This document shows positions 22,854-33,715 of a stretch of 64,000 bases of DNA, piece after piece (position 1 is the first letter of the stretch; every line of letters begins with the position of its first letter). The notes beneath the pieces were generated by a model. The model had not been told where the DNA came from, ran no database searches, and worked only from the letters and a program-made list of their open reading frames with translations. Source of the stretch: Bathynomus jamesi. Taxonomy: Eukaryota; Arthropoda; Malacostraca; Isopoda; Cirolanidae. Position numbers and translations under genes: made by a program. The DNA lies in the NCBI GenBank assembly GCA_023014485.1, contig JAJOZX010000874.1, positions 584,001-648,000 on the forward strand. The letters run 5' to 3'.

Positions 22854-25424
22854 ACACTAGGCAACAAAGATTTTGTTACAGAAGACCAAATAGGTGCTCC
22901 AAGCTAATTTCGGTATGCTGATTTCAAATCTCTAATTAGATTTTTTCTATCACGTCTAGATTTTGTGTAAAATGCAAATCACTTTTAGTAAAATTTTCTA
23001 CCACGTCCAGATTTTGGTTTTAATCGGCTTAATGCCAGTAATATGAAACTTGCTTTTCAAGGTTAAAGCAATTTTTTTTGCCAACTATATACAAATTCGA
23101 ACAATTTTGATAAATAAAATTTATCCCGAGTTGGCAACACTGAGTCAAGAGCATAGTAACGGGAAACGGCCCAACGGTCAGTCGCTACGTGACAGTCAAG
23201 CAGAACGGTTGTTGAAGCTCTCTGCTGATGAGCAAGTGACAGGTTGTGGTGACTTGTGTGTTTTTATAGCATTTGTTTTGTACTACGGTGTGTATTTCTT
23301 TTTATTTTGCACATCGTAATAATTACTTTCTACGTTTTTTCAGATATTGTATGGTAATTAAAAATGGCATCAAATAGACGTGCTTGTGTAAATCACCCAG
23401 ACAACTTCTGCTTTGTCTGTGGACAATATACACCTAAGCCACAACGTAGAAACATAACAACAAAGATTAAACTTGCCTACAAGTGTTATTTTGACTGTAA
23501 GTTAGGAGACCAACAGAGGGACTGGGCACCACATATTTGCTGTGCACAGTGCAATACAATGTTAATAGCTTGGATGAATGGTAAAAGAAAAGCTATGCCG
23601 TTCTCAGTCCCCATGGTTTGGCGTGAGCCGAAAAATCACTTCAATGATTGTTATTTTTGTTTGACAAAGATTGCTGGTTTCACAAAGAAAAACAAATCAA
23701 AGATCACGTACCCAAACTGCGAATCAGCAATAAAACCAGTACCACATGATGAAACAAATCCACCACCAGTTCCACCAGCAACGATAACAGACAGCAGTTC
23801 ATCTGAAGATTCTGCTAGTGATATAGAAACAGGGAAAGATGGCATATATGTTCCAGATGCAAATATTTCCCCACATTTGTTAAGTCAAGCGGAGTTAAAT
23901 GACTTAGTGCGCGATTTGGAATTACCAAAAGAAAAGGCAGAGTTGCTTGGTTCAAGACTTCAAGAATTTAATCTTCTCCAACCAAACACCAAAGTTTCCC
24001 ATTTCCGCCATCGCCATTTGCAGTTTTCATCATTTTACTTACAGGAAGAAAACGTTTGTTTCTGCCACGATATCAGTGGTCTGATGCAAGGGATTGGCTG
24101 TCGCTATGATCCAAAAGAATGGAGACTGTTCATTGACTCTAGTAAAGCTAGCCTTAAAGCTGTATTACTGCACAACGGCAATGAAAAACCTTCAATACCT
24201 GTAGCACATGCCACTGGCCTTAATGAGACTTATGAATCGATGAAACTGCTGCTAAGACTCATCAAATATAAGGACCACACATGGAATATTTGTGGCGACC
24301 TTAAAGTTGTATCATTACTTCTTGGGTTACAGTTGGGCTACACAAAGCATATGTGCTTTTTGTGTCTATGGAACAGCAGAGATGACAAGAACCACTACAA
24401 AAAACATGATTGGCCATCTAGAACTGAACATGTTGTTGGTAAATACAATGTGAAACACTCAGCACTTATTGACCCTCAGAAAGTACATCTTCCACCACTT
24501 CACATTAAACTTGGCCTTATGAAAAATTTCGTGAAGGGTATGGATCATCAAGGTAGTGGTTTCCAATATTTAAAGGATAAATTCAAAGGAATATTGACAG
24601 ATGCTAAGCTAGAAGCTGGAGTTTTCACTGGACCACAGATCCGCAGTGTCATCCACGACTCATCGTTTCCATCTAACCTAAATGAGAATGAACTAGGAGC
24701 ATGGACATCTTTCGTTGAAGTTGTCAAAAATTTTCTTGGAAACCACAAAGCTGAAAACCACCGTAAACTCGTAGAAAACATGCTTAAATCTTATGAAATA
24801 ATGGGATGCAGAATGTCTTTGAAAATTCATTTTTTACATTCTCATCTTGACTTCTTCCCGGCCAACCTTGGGGCTGTAAGTGACTAGCATGGTGAGCGCT
24901 TCCACCAACAGATCTCAGTTATGGAAAACAGATACCAAGGTAATTTCAACCCAAATATGATGGGAGATTATTGTTGGTTCCTGCAGAAGGAGAGCTCGTC
25001 ATCCTACAAGCGACAAAGGAAGAGGACACACCAAAGTTTCACTTAAGAACAGGAATTTGCCTTTCAGTAGTAACAACAAAATACTAACGCGCTTTGGGTG
25101 GATGGTTGGGCGCAGGGGTGGTAACTCCGCCAGCGGAATTCCGCTGTCTGTCTTAAGCCAGAATAAAGGAGGAAAGACATCCCTGTTCACTAATTATTTA
25201 AGTATGCTTAACATAAAACGTGGCACGGAAAAGTAGCTTAGACGGCTTTCGTAATAGAAGCGGGTGAGAAAAAAAAATGAAAAATAGGGGTTTTCGGTTA
25301 CACAAAATCTGGACGTGATAGAGAAATTTTGATATCAGATCTGAAATCAGCATCAGCGCTTTAGTAGGAATCAGTAGTTCACGTGTCTGTAACAAAAACA
25401 AAGTTGAAATTTGTTGCCTAGTGT
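22854..25424 (+). mobile_element. DNA transposon T1 with unclassified transposase
   Basis: The ends are inverted copies: ACACTAGGCAACAAA at 22854 and TTTGTTGCCTAGTGT ending at 25424. GTTACAGA-like and ATGCTGATTTCAAATCT blocks follow further in (22915-22931, mirrored at 25338-25353). A subterminal CACGTCTAGATTTTG motif occurs at 22951 and 23002 and inverted at 25303-25317, a candidate transposase-binding site. One gene fills the centre. No convincing target duplication is seen (GGATA left, AATCG right), so the exact ends are uncertain. Confidence 0.75.
23364..25046 (+). pseudogene. T1 transposase-like protein, one in-frame stop
   Basis: One uninterrupted frame of 507 codons runs from ATG 23364 to TAG 24885-24887. 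It continues in the same frame with HGERFHQQISVMENRYQG and NMMGDYCWFL to TAA 25046, so the TAG is probably a nonsense mutation in a protein of about 560 residues. The N-terminus has cysteine pairs (FCFVCG, CCAQC, CYFC) that suggest a zinc-binding domain. The middle has FIDSSKASLKA and ICGDLKVV followed by CFLCLW. Acidic residues spaced like this next to a Cys pair could belong to an RNase H-like DDE core, but that is inference. I recognise it as a widespread uncharacterised arthropod protein family. The flanking inverted repeats support a mobile origin. Confidence 0.7.
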
Positions 25425-25747
25425 AATCGGTATGGTTAATTTTTTAAATCGTTGCATTAGACTGTACATAGGCACACAGATCATTTGAGCTGAACCTTTT
25501 AATACCAAACTCAATTAGCTCATGAGTTATCATTTAAGTGGCATAGTTATAAGAACTTCTCTACTATTTTCGAGAAACGTGAGTCGCTGTAAATAACAGA
25601 AAACTGTATGGATGAAAACTACGTCTAGGAAGGAAAATATCAGTATTTGAAATTATGAAATATAAATTGCAAGTATTCGCTTTCACCCTAGTCTTTTGAA
25701 AATGGCTGATATATATATATATATTATAATATATATATATATATATA
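25425..25747. other. Unassigned spacer ending in TA repeat
   Basis: About 320 bp without recognisable genes, ending in a TA microsatellite (about 25711-25747) that abuts the left end of mariner M1. Confidence 0.5.
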
Positions 25748-26317
25748 TTACATTTTTAAAAAACTTCTAACAGGCGAACCCACTAACAGATTCAGATGAT
25801 TTTTATTTCTTTTTATAGCCTATAGCCTAAGGAGATAGAACAGCGAAATTTTTAACAGCCTTGCCTAGCCTAAGTTGATACAAAATCGAAATTAGTAATA
25901 GCCTTGCCTGCCTACAGTAAACATGGAAAATGGAAGTGTGCGCTTATCATTTGAGCAACGAAAATGGATACTAAAGTCGTATTTTAAAGTTGAGAAGATA
26001 TGAAAGGTTCAACAACAGTGGAGAGACAATTTTGGAACTAATCCTCCAACTCGACTTACCATTACATGCCTTGAATGAGGATGATCCGGATCGCAGAATC
26101 CAGTTTTGCGAATGGTTTCGAGTAAAAAACACAGAAGATGGCCAATTTGCGGACAAAATTGTGTGGTCTGATGAGGCTACATTTAAGTTGAATGGTATAA
26201 TTAATCGTCATAATTGCACATACTGGTCACAAGAAAATCCACACATTTATGTGGAACGACATGTAAATTTACCGGGTATAACTGTCTGGTGTGGTTTTTC
26301 TTCCAAAGGTTTGGTTG
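25748..26317 (+). mobile_element. Mariner M1, first piece
   Basis: Starts with inverted-repeat sequence (AACAGGCGAACCCACTAACA, then ATTCAGATGATTTTTATTTC) that reappears inverted at 45341-45408. The ATG at 25923 begins a transposase with [15 protein letters not shown]. About 250 bp between TRLTIT and LNEDDPDRR is deleted. The core follows with [12 protein letters not shown], the first catalytic D, RHNCTYW, and [12 protein letters not shown]. It breaks at 26317 in the middle of the conserved GLVGPFFF block, where BEL1 is inserted with a GGTTG duplication. Confidence 0.85.
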
Positions 26318-26921
26318 TGTTAGAAAATCTAAAAGAGGAAGAACCATTGTTGTCCCAAGGCGATACGATGACTAAGCTGATTGATGCAGCATTGCTTGTA
26401 TATATATTAAGTTAAGGTGTATATATATCCATCTCATAATTGTAAGGTTAGTGAAAAATTAAATTAATTTAGAACTAGCATTTTTGAGCTCTTGTGGCAT
26501 CGTTGTTTGGTCACATTGTTGGCATCATTTTGGGATGCTGCGCGTCCTTTCTACTCGTTTGTGGAAGGTCGTACGTAAAGGTGTGGTTTGATAGAGAGCT
26601 CTCTTGCAATTCAGTTTGGTTGTTTAGATACATGATTGTTGCATCGTGCAATAGTCCAGGTTGCGTTGTTGTTGCAAGGTTCATAAAGAAGACCACAAAT
26701 AGTACCCTTTTGTTTACCTTTTAAGTTCATGTAATTTAAGGTCTAAGGTAGGCCCGCATCGAGTCAGCAACCCTGAGGTTACCCTGAGGTAGGACCTAAT
26801 AGGATCTCAAATCCGTAAAGTTTAATTTAGCTTAACTTGGGCTTTAGGTAGAACTTGCCCTTTAGAATTTGGCCGTTCACGGCTCAGCTGGGATTTCGAA
26901 CCCGACAAATAAAAAATAACA
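26318..26921 (+). repeat. BEL1 5' LTR
   Basis: 604 bp from TGTTAGAAAATCT to AAAAAATAACA, with canonical TG...CA ends. It differs from the 3' LTR by a G in TTTTTGAGCTC and by the length of the final A-rich stretch. Confidence 0.93.
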
Positions 26922-26939
26922 TGGTCCTTCAGAACCGGA
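26922..26939 (+). promoter_or_regulatory. Candidate primer-binding site of BEL1
   Basis: TGGTCCTTCAGAACCGGA follows the LTR with no gap and starts with TGG. BEL2 has the same site with one G missing (TGTCCTTCAG). The donor tRNA is not identified. Confidence 0.6.
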
Positions 26940-27028
26940 TTTCTACCCCAAGACTGAGTCAGTGACCATTTTTCGGCAAAGTTCTGATTGTGCAAATTGT
27001 ATCCCAAGTTAGGCCTAGACGGGTTGAG

Positions 27029-27400
27029 TATTATTGAGTTAAGGTCCCAGGGTAAAAAGTTTGGTCGCCCAATTGCGAAACTTGGCCAGTCGTCTGTCGT
27101 TTTTTTGGCCTACTTTTTTTCCGGTTTGGTTAATTTTGGGTTATTATTGAGTTAAGGTCCCAGGGTAAAAAGTTTGGTCGCCCAATTGCGAAACTTGGCC
27201 AGTCGTCTGTCGTTTTTTGGCCTACTTTTTTTCCGGTTTGGTTAATTTTGGGTTATTATTGAATTAAGGTCCCAGGGTAAAGTTTGGTCGCCCAATTGCG
27301 AAACTTGGCCAGTCGTCGGTCGTTTTTTGGCCTATATTTTTTCTGGTTTGGTTAATTTTGGGTCATTATTGAATTAAGGTCCTGGGGTGGAAAATTTGGT
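27029..27400. repeat. Tandem repeat of about 115 bp in BEL1 leader
   Basis: Three copies and a partial fourth of a unit containing TTAAGGTCCCAGGGTA, GTTTGGTCGCCCAATTGCG, AAACTTGGCCAGTCGTC and CCGGTTTGGTTAATTTTGGG lie between the primer-binding site and gag. The array is also present in BEL2 at 35578-35935, so it is a family trait and not a local expansion. Confidence 0.85.
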
Positions 27401-27541
27401 ATTCCATACTGGTGTTTGGTTAGTACCCCACTCAGCAATTCAGTTTATTTGAAAGTAAAATTTGCGTTTGATCAGTTTGGTTAAGTATTTCTGCCAATTC
27501 AGCTCATTTGGTATTGAGCCCAAGGGTTGTTTACATTGAAG

Positions 27542-29335
27542 ATGAGTGCATCTGAATTGAACAAATTTATAAAAAGGAGAAGTGCCTACAAAGGTCTAAT
27601 TACAAAGGTCATTGCCACTATAGATTCTGCCATAGAGCAAGAGGATTTACGCTTAGTGACTGCGAAGCTTGCCATATTAGAAACTAAAAAGGTTGCTCTA
27701 AGTGAGGTAAATGTTAAAATTGAGGCTCTTATAGAAGAGGATGAAATAGAAAATAACATAATTTACTTTGAAGAGATTATTGATGATATGACTAACGTAG
27801 GCCTCCGAGCAAAAGAGTTTAGCAGCTCAGTACAGTTAGAGACCAGGTCTAATAATGAAACACAACACTCAACAAATGATGCTTGTGAAGTTAAGGTTAA
27901 CAGATCTGTAGTTCAATTACCGAGGCTTGTACTCAAAACATTTTCTGGGAGTATTCAGGAATGGCAAGGATGGGCAGACAGTTTTCAATCAGCAGTTCAT
28001 TCTAGTCAAGTGTTAAGTGCCGTGGAGAAGTTTAATAATTTGCGGTCCCTCTTGGAAGGGGAGGCAGCAAAGACTATAGCAGGATTAGCATTAACAGAGG
28101 CTAATTATAATGTGGCTTGGGATATATTAAAGAAACGGTTTGGTAAGCCAGAGATCTTAATTAAAAGCCACCTCCGTGCACTTTTAACTATACCTCCTGT
28201 TAATAATCCTAATAGTGTCAAGGAGTTACGGCAGTTATATGATGAATTTGAAATTAGAACTAGGTCTCTGGACAACTTGGGTGTAGGAATGGAAAAGTAT
28301 GGTATAATGTTGGTTCCTACACTGGAGTCTAAATTGCCTAGCTCAATTTTGCTTGAATTAAGTAGGGGACACTCTGCAGAACATGTGTACATCCCCCTTC
28401 AGCAGATGTTAAGTCTTTTAGGCACAGAATTAGCAAGACGAGAGGGAGTTGAGTTTGCACAGTGGGATGGTAAACAAGAGGACAAAGGCAGGCACAGCAC
28501 CAAAGTTTCCACAAAAAGGAATAGCCCAGGTACAGTGTCAGCTCTACATGCCTTCTCTGAGAATAAATTAAAGGGAATCAAGGAATGTATATTTTGCGAA
28601 GGCAACCACAAGTCATATAAATGTGAGGTGGCTGAGGCCTTACCCTTTGAGGAGAGAAAGGACAGGGTAACTAAGTCCACAGCATGTTTTAAATGTTTTT
28701 TGAAAGGTCATAGAGCAAGGTTTTGTAAGTTTAAAATTTTGTGCAAAAAATGTCATGGTAGGCATCAGCCATTATTGTGTGAAAACACTCTTAGTAGGCC
28801 TACCCCAGAAGTAGAGACATCAGTGGCACATGCCACTGCTATGCAAGGGAGTAAAAGTAAAGGGGGATTATTGCAAACAACTGCAGCCTTATTAATTGGG
28901 AATGAGGGAGAAGCTACTGTAAGAGTGTTGTTTGATAGTGGTAGCCAGTGTAGTTTTATTAAGACCAGAATTTCCAGAAAATTGAAGTTTAAAGAACTTA
29001 AGAGGGAAAATTTAAGAATTTCTGGGTTTGGGGGTTCCGTTCAAAACCGAACCAAATTTAAGAAGGTAGAAGTTCTGGTTAAAGGGTTGTTACCGCAAAG
29101 TCCCACTATCAAGGTCCAAGCTGTAGAGATTGAGGAACTTTGTGCTCCAGTCACTACTTGTTTAGATATGGCATGTGTCCAAGAATTGCAAGTTAAAGGA
29201 ATTAATTTGGGCAATAATAAGTTTGAGGGAACAGAAGATATTAGTCTTTTGATTGGAGCTGACTATTATTGGGACTTCATCACTGGTAATATTGTCCGTA
29301 CATCTCAAGGCCCAGTAGCTATTGAAGTAAGCTAG
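27542..29335 (+). CDS. BEL1 Gag-protease
   Basis: The ATG at 27542 (MSASELNKF) is the best start, because the matching ATG in BEL2 is conserved at 36088. The N-terminal half is the helical BEL Gag region with KTFSGSIQEWQGWADSF. Zinc knuckles follow around 28590-28790 (CIFCEGNHKSYKC, CFKCFLKGHRARFC, CKKCHGRHQPLLC). The protease has LFDSGSQCSFI with catalytic D near 28935. The frame ends at TAG 29333-29335, just after EV. BEL2 instead continues there with the KLGW-type block that normally links protease and RT in BEL elements. The BEL1 stop therefore comes from a 1-base loss and a nearby 2-base loss. Original Gag-Pol was probably one frame. Confidence 0.85.
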   Translation: MSASELNKFIKRRSAYKGLITKVIATIDSAIEQEDLRLVTAKLAILETKKVALSEVNVKIEALIEEDEIENNIIYFEEIIDDMTNVGLRAKEFSSSVQLETRSNNETQHSTNDACEVKVNRSVVQLPRLVLKTFSGSIQEWQGWADSFQSAVHSSQVLSAVEKFNNLRSLLEGEAAKTIAGLALTEANYNVAWDILKKRFGKPEILIKSHLRALLTIPPVNNPNSVKELRQLYDEFEIRTRSLDNLGVGMEKYGIMLVPTLESKLPSSILLELSRGHSAEHVYIPLQQMLSLLGTELARREGVEFAQWDGKQEDKGRHSTKVSTKRNSPGTVSALHAFSENKLKGIKECIFCEGNHKSYKCEVAEALPFEERKDRVTKSTACFKCFLKGHRARFCKFKILCKKCHGRHQPLLCENTLSRPTPEVETSVAHATAMQGSKSKGGLLQTTAALLIGNEGEATVRVLFDSGSQCSFIKTRISRKLKFKELKRENLRISGFGGSVQNRTKFKKVEVLVKGLLPQSPTIKVQAVEIEELCAPVTTCLDMACVQELQVKGINLGNNKFEGTEDISLLIGADYYWDFITGNIVRTSQGPVAIEVS

Positions 29336-29365
29336 GCTGGATGACATGGTAGTTATTGCAATGAA

Positions 29366-32300
29366 ATGGAAGTTAAGGCTCTCTTTGTTAAGATTGAGGA
29401 GAACAGCCATGGTCTGGAAAGGCATTTGAAAGCATTTTGGGAACTTGAATCTATTGGTATAAAGGACAACCAGGCAAGTACAGTGAACAATGATGTTTTA
29501 GAGCACTTTGAAAAAGGGATTGGGTTTAGAGATGGTTGCTATGAAGTTGGCCTACCATGGAAGGATTCTTGCAAACCCAGTTCAAACCTTCAGCTAGCTA
29601 ATCGGAGGTTGGAGACTTCATTGTACAGGCTAAGAAAAAATGAGGAGTTGTTAATTGAATACGATGAGGCCATCCTAAGTTATGTAAGGGAGGGCTATGC
29701 TGAAAGGGTGCAAGGTGAGCTGGTGAGCCAGGAGGCACATTATCTGCCACACCATGCAGTGGTACGGCGAGACAAAACTACCACCAAACTGAGGGTAGTT
29801 TTTGATGGCTCAGCCAAGGACAAAGGTGGTGTGTCCTTGAATGACTGTTTGGATGCTGGGCCAAATTTAAATGCAGATTTATTTTCCTTGTTACTGAGAT
29901 TCAGGTTTGGTAGAGTAGCATTGACTGCAGATGTGAAGCAAGCTTTTTTGCGGATAAAGTTAAAACCAGAGGACAGAGATGCAGTAAGGTATCTGTGGGT
30001 GGATACGAAAGACTTGTTGGAAAATGAACCTAAGGTTCAAGCATATAGAATGAAGTCAGTGTTGTTTGGCCTCAGCTCTAGTCCATTTCTGTTGGCAGCT
30101 ACTATGCAGTACCATTTTAAGAAATATTCTGAAGTCTATCCTAACACTATTGAACACATAAGGAAAAATTTTTATGTTGATGATTTGCTATGTTCCGTGG
30201 ATAATACAGAAATGGCTAAACAGATATTCATGGAGGCTAGAGCTATAATGAGGGAGGCTGGCATGGAGCTCAGAAAATGGCAGACCAATCATTCGCAATT
30301 ACAAGAGTTTATGAGTCATTCCTCTGTAGTACCTGATGCAGCAGAAAGTATTGAGGATTCTGGTATTAAGGAGTTGTGGGCAATAGACGCAAAGGTGCTA
30401 GGCATCGTTTGGCAGCAAGATGATGATTTGTTTACCTTCAATGGGAAATCTTTAGTAGAGCTGGCCGAGAATGAGACAAGGTGGACAAAACGTACAGCTC
30501 TTAGTTTGGCTTCGAAGGTCTTTGATCCTCTTGGATTCCTGGCTCCATTTGTGATAAAGTCAAAAATTTGGTTTCAGAGCCTCTGGGAAATTGGACTTGG
30601 TTGGGACCAAGAGTTACCTGATCATATGGTGGTAAGGTGGAAATATTGGTTCAAAGAATTGGCACATCTTGGAGACATTGAAATCCCAAGATGGTACTTT
30701 GGAGAGTTGAACAATAGTCCAGACAATTTGGAGCTGCACATCTTTTGTGATGCAAGTGAGGAAGCCTATGCGACTTGTATTTATATAAGAGGCGCATTGC
30801 AAGAGGAAGTAAGTTGCAGGTTGGTTGCTGCAAAGAGTAGAGTAGCACCTTGAAAAGGCTTTCTGTTCCAAGGTTGGAATTGATGGGTGCTGTTATTGCT
30901 AGTCGGCTTGCAATTACAGTGCGAAAGTCTTTGGCCCTCTATGAAATTCCAAGCTATTATTGGACAGACTCCACTATAGTTTGGCACTGGTTAAGAAGTC
31001 AGGCAAGGAAATGGAAACCATTTGTTGCCAATAGGGTGGAGGAAATTCAAGCGCACACAGATCCCAAGCAATGGAAGCATTGTTCAGGCATCCAAAACCC
31101 CGCTGATTTACCAACACGAGGAATTTCGGTGAAAGATCTTTCACAATCAAGTTTGTGGTGGAATGGGCCAGAGTGGCTAAAACTTGGAAGTGAAAACTGG
31201 CCTTCTAATCAGCCTATTGTAGGAGAATGCCAGGCTGAAGAAGCATGGGTGAGTGAGGTGAGAAAATGCGCTGTGAACAGTTGTCAAGTTATGCAGCAGG
31301 ACCCCATATTGAGGCTTGAGGACATTAGCAGTCTGAAAAGATTGTTAAGAGTGACAGCATGGATATATAGATTTACCAACAACATTAAGGGAGAAACAAG
31401 AAGGGAAGGAATTCTGAACAGTAATGAGATTCGGCAAGCCAGGAAATACTGGGTGGTATATGCGCAGAAGGAAAAATTTGGTGAAGAGCGGGAATTGCTC
31501 ACCAGCCATCCATTACAGGTTCTACCAACACATTCTGCGCTCAAGGGTTTGGATGTGTTTTTGGATCAGGATTTATTGAGAGTAGGAGGTAGACTACAGT
31601 TTTCTGGGCTTCCAGAGGAGAAAAGACATCCAATTTTGCTACCTTCTGGGGGTACTTTGTGGACCTTTTGATCCTGGATACTCATCATAAGCTGTTACAT
31701 GCTGGAGTTAGAGAAGTGATAATAGAGATTAGACAACAATTTTGGATTCTCAAAATTAGACAAGTAGTGAAAAAGGTCTTGCATAAATGTGTGGTTTGCA
31801 AGCGTTGGAGTGCAAAGCCTTATTATGAAAAGGTGGCTCCACTTCCAAGAGAACGGTGTGTCTATACTGCCCCATTTGATGTAGTGGGAGTAGACTTTGC
31901 AGGGCCAGTCTATGTGTATGAGCGAGGGGAGTCTAACAAAGGTTATATATGTCTTTTCACCTGTGCTACCACCAGAGCAATCCATTTGGAGTTGGTAAGC
32001 AACTTAAGTAGTGATGTATTTCTTTTGGCCTTTAAAAGGTTTGTGAACAGAAGGGGTTTCCCAAATAAAATCATATCGGATAATGCAAAAACCTTCAAAA
32101 AGGCTGCAAAGGAACTCCAAGAAATTTGGTCCTTGCTAAAAGAGGAAGGATTCCAATCCTACTTTTCACACCAAGGGGTACAGTGGGAGTTTATTGTTGA
32201 GAGAGCACCATGGTGGGGAGGATTTTGGGAAAGGCTAGTGAGAAGTGTAAAGTGTCCATTAAAGAAACTTTTAGCTAATGCTCATTTGAGCAAAGAAGAA

Positions 32301-32945
32301 TTCTCTACTGTTTTATGTGAAGTAGAAGCAATGGTGAACAGTAGGCCTATCACTTTTGTTTACAACAGTAGGCAGGATGCAGAGCCATTGACACCAAATC
32401 ATTTTCTTTGTGGTAAACGATTAACATCAAACCCCAGTGTGCCAGAAGACTTGCAGCCCATCCAGAGCACTCAAGGAGAGTTAACCAGACGGTTCAGGTA
32501 CCTTGAAGAGCTACAAGATCAGTTATGGAAGAGGTGGCAGATGGAATACTTGCCAGAACTCAATTATTACCCATCAGGCAAGGTAAAGGGCTCCAATGCA
32601 AATTGTATCAAGGTGGGAGAAGTGGTGATGAATGGGGATGAAAGACCAAGGCAATGCTGGAAGCTTGGCATAATTGAAGAGTTGTTTGTTGGCAAAGACA
32701 ATTTAGTTAGGTCTGCACTGGTAAAGACTTCAGGAGGAAAGTTAAAGAGACCTATACAAAAACTCTATGCTTTAGAAATCAGCAAAAACACAGATAGTCA
32801 AGATGAAACATTTGAGTTACAGCCTCATGAAGAAGGCTTGGCTAACCTTGCAGAAGGTAATGACAACAATGCCTCTTCGGTGGGGAGTGTTAGAAAATCT
32901 AGAAGAGGAAGAACCATTGTTGTCCCAAGGCGATACGATGACTAA
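29366..32945 (+). pseudogene. BEL1 Pol: RT, RNase H, integrase (two frameshifts)
   Basis: The RT frame (29366-30853) has KLRVVFDGSAKDKGGVSLND, LTADVKQAFLRIKL and the intact catalytic box FYVDDL. RNase H starts at FCDASEEAYATC. After a 1-base deletion near 30850 it continues in 30850-31671 with RLELMGAVIAS, WTDSTIVWHWL and NPADLPTRG. A second frameshift near 31655 leads to the integrase (31659-32945), with the finger HHKLLHAG ... CVVCKR and triad VGVDFAGP, ISDNAKTF and GGFWERLV. The last 19 codons, ending VVPRRYDD, lie inside the 3' LTR. Both breaks are absent from BEL2 at the same places. Confidence 0.88.
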
Positions 32946-33492
32946 GCTGATTGATGCAGCATTGCTTGTATATATATTAAGTTAAGGTGTATATATATCC
33001 ATCTCATAATTGTAAGGTTAGTGAAAAATTAAATTAATTTAGAACTAGCATTTTTAGCTCTTGTGGCATCGTTGTTTGGTCACATTGTTGGCATCATTTT
33101 GGGATGCTGCGCGTCCTTTCTACTCGTTTGTGGAAGGTCGTACGTAAAGGTGTGGTTTGATAGAGAGCTCTCTTGCAATTCAGTTTGGTTGTTTAGATAC
33201 ATGATTGTTGCATCGTGCAATAGTCCAGGTTGCGTTGTTGTTGCAAGGTTCATAAAGAAGACCACAAATAGTACCCTTTTGTTTACCTTTTAAGTTCATG
33301 TAATTTAAGGTCTAAGGTAGGCCCGCATCGAGTCAGCAACCCTGAGGTTACCCTGAGGTAGGACCTAATAGGATCTCAAATCCGTAAAGTTTAATTTAGC
33401 TTAACTTGGGCTTTAGGTAGAACTTGCCCTTTAGAATTTGGCCGTTCACGGCTCAGCTGGGATTTCGAACCCGACAAATAAATAAAATAACA
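32888..33492 (+). repeat. BEL1 3' LTR
   Basis: 605 bp from TGTTAG to AACA, preceded by the purine-rich GGTGGGGAG, a candidate polypurine tract that lies inside the Pol frame. Confidence 0.93.
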
Positions 33493-33715
33493 GGTTGGTC
33501 CATTCTTTTTCGATGGTACAGTTACCGGTCATAGCTACCTCAACATGCTTCGGGGAAAAGGTTTTCCTGCAATTCGACAGTTATACGGAGATGAGGACAT
33601 TTACTTTCAACAAGATGGAGCACCTCCTCATTACCATCAGGATGTCAGGAACTACCTTGATGAAACATTTCATTATCGGTGGATCGGACGACGAGGTAGT
33701 ATCGAGTATCCACCA
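33493..33715 (+). mobile_element. Mariner M1, second piece
   Basis: After the GGTTG duplication the transposase resumes in phase as PFFFDGTVTGHSYLNMLRG. It continues to QQDGAPPHYH (second catalytic D) and RWIGRRGSIEYPP, where T3 is inserted. The precise resumption shows that BEL1 went into an existing mariner. Confidence 0.88.

Larger units (their letters stand above)
26318..33492 (+). mobile_element. BEL/Pao LTR retrotransposon copy BEL1
   Basis: Complete 7175-bp element with 604- and 605-bp LTRs starting TGTTAG and ending AACA, flanked by a perfect 5-bp duplication GGTTG (26313-26317 and 33493-33497). It differs from BEL3/BEL4 in LTRs, PBS and protein sequence, and is the same family as BEL2. 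Four small indels in the coding region break Gag-Pol. The two LTRs differ by only a few bases, which suggests a fairly recent insertion. Confidence 0.95.

Noticed and set aside
26494..26724. LTR open frame (MASLFGHIVGIILGCCASF)
   Set aside because: It lies inside the BEL1 LTR, is repeated in the other LTR by copying, and is altered in BEL2; no independent support for a protein.
27029..27400. CRISPR-like repeat array
   Set aside because: Units of about 115 bp are contiguous with no unique spacers, lie in a retrotransposon leader, and the genome is eukaryotic.
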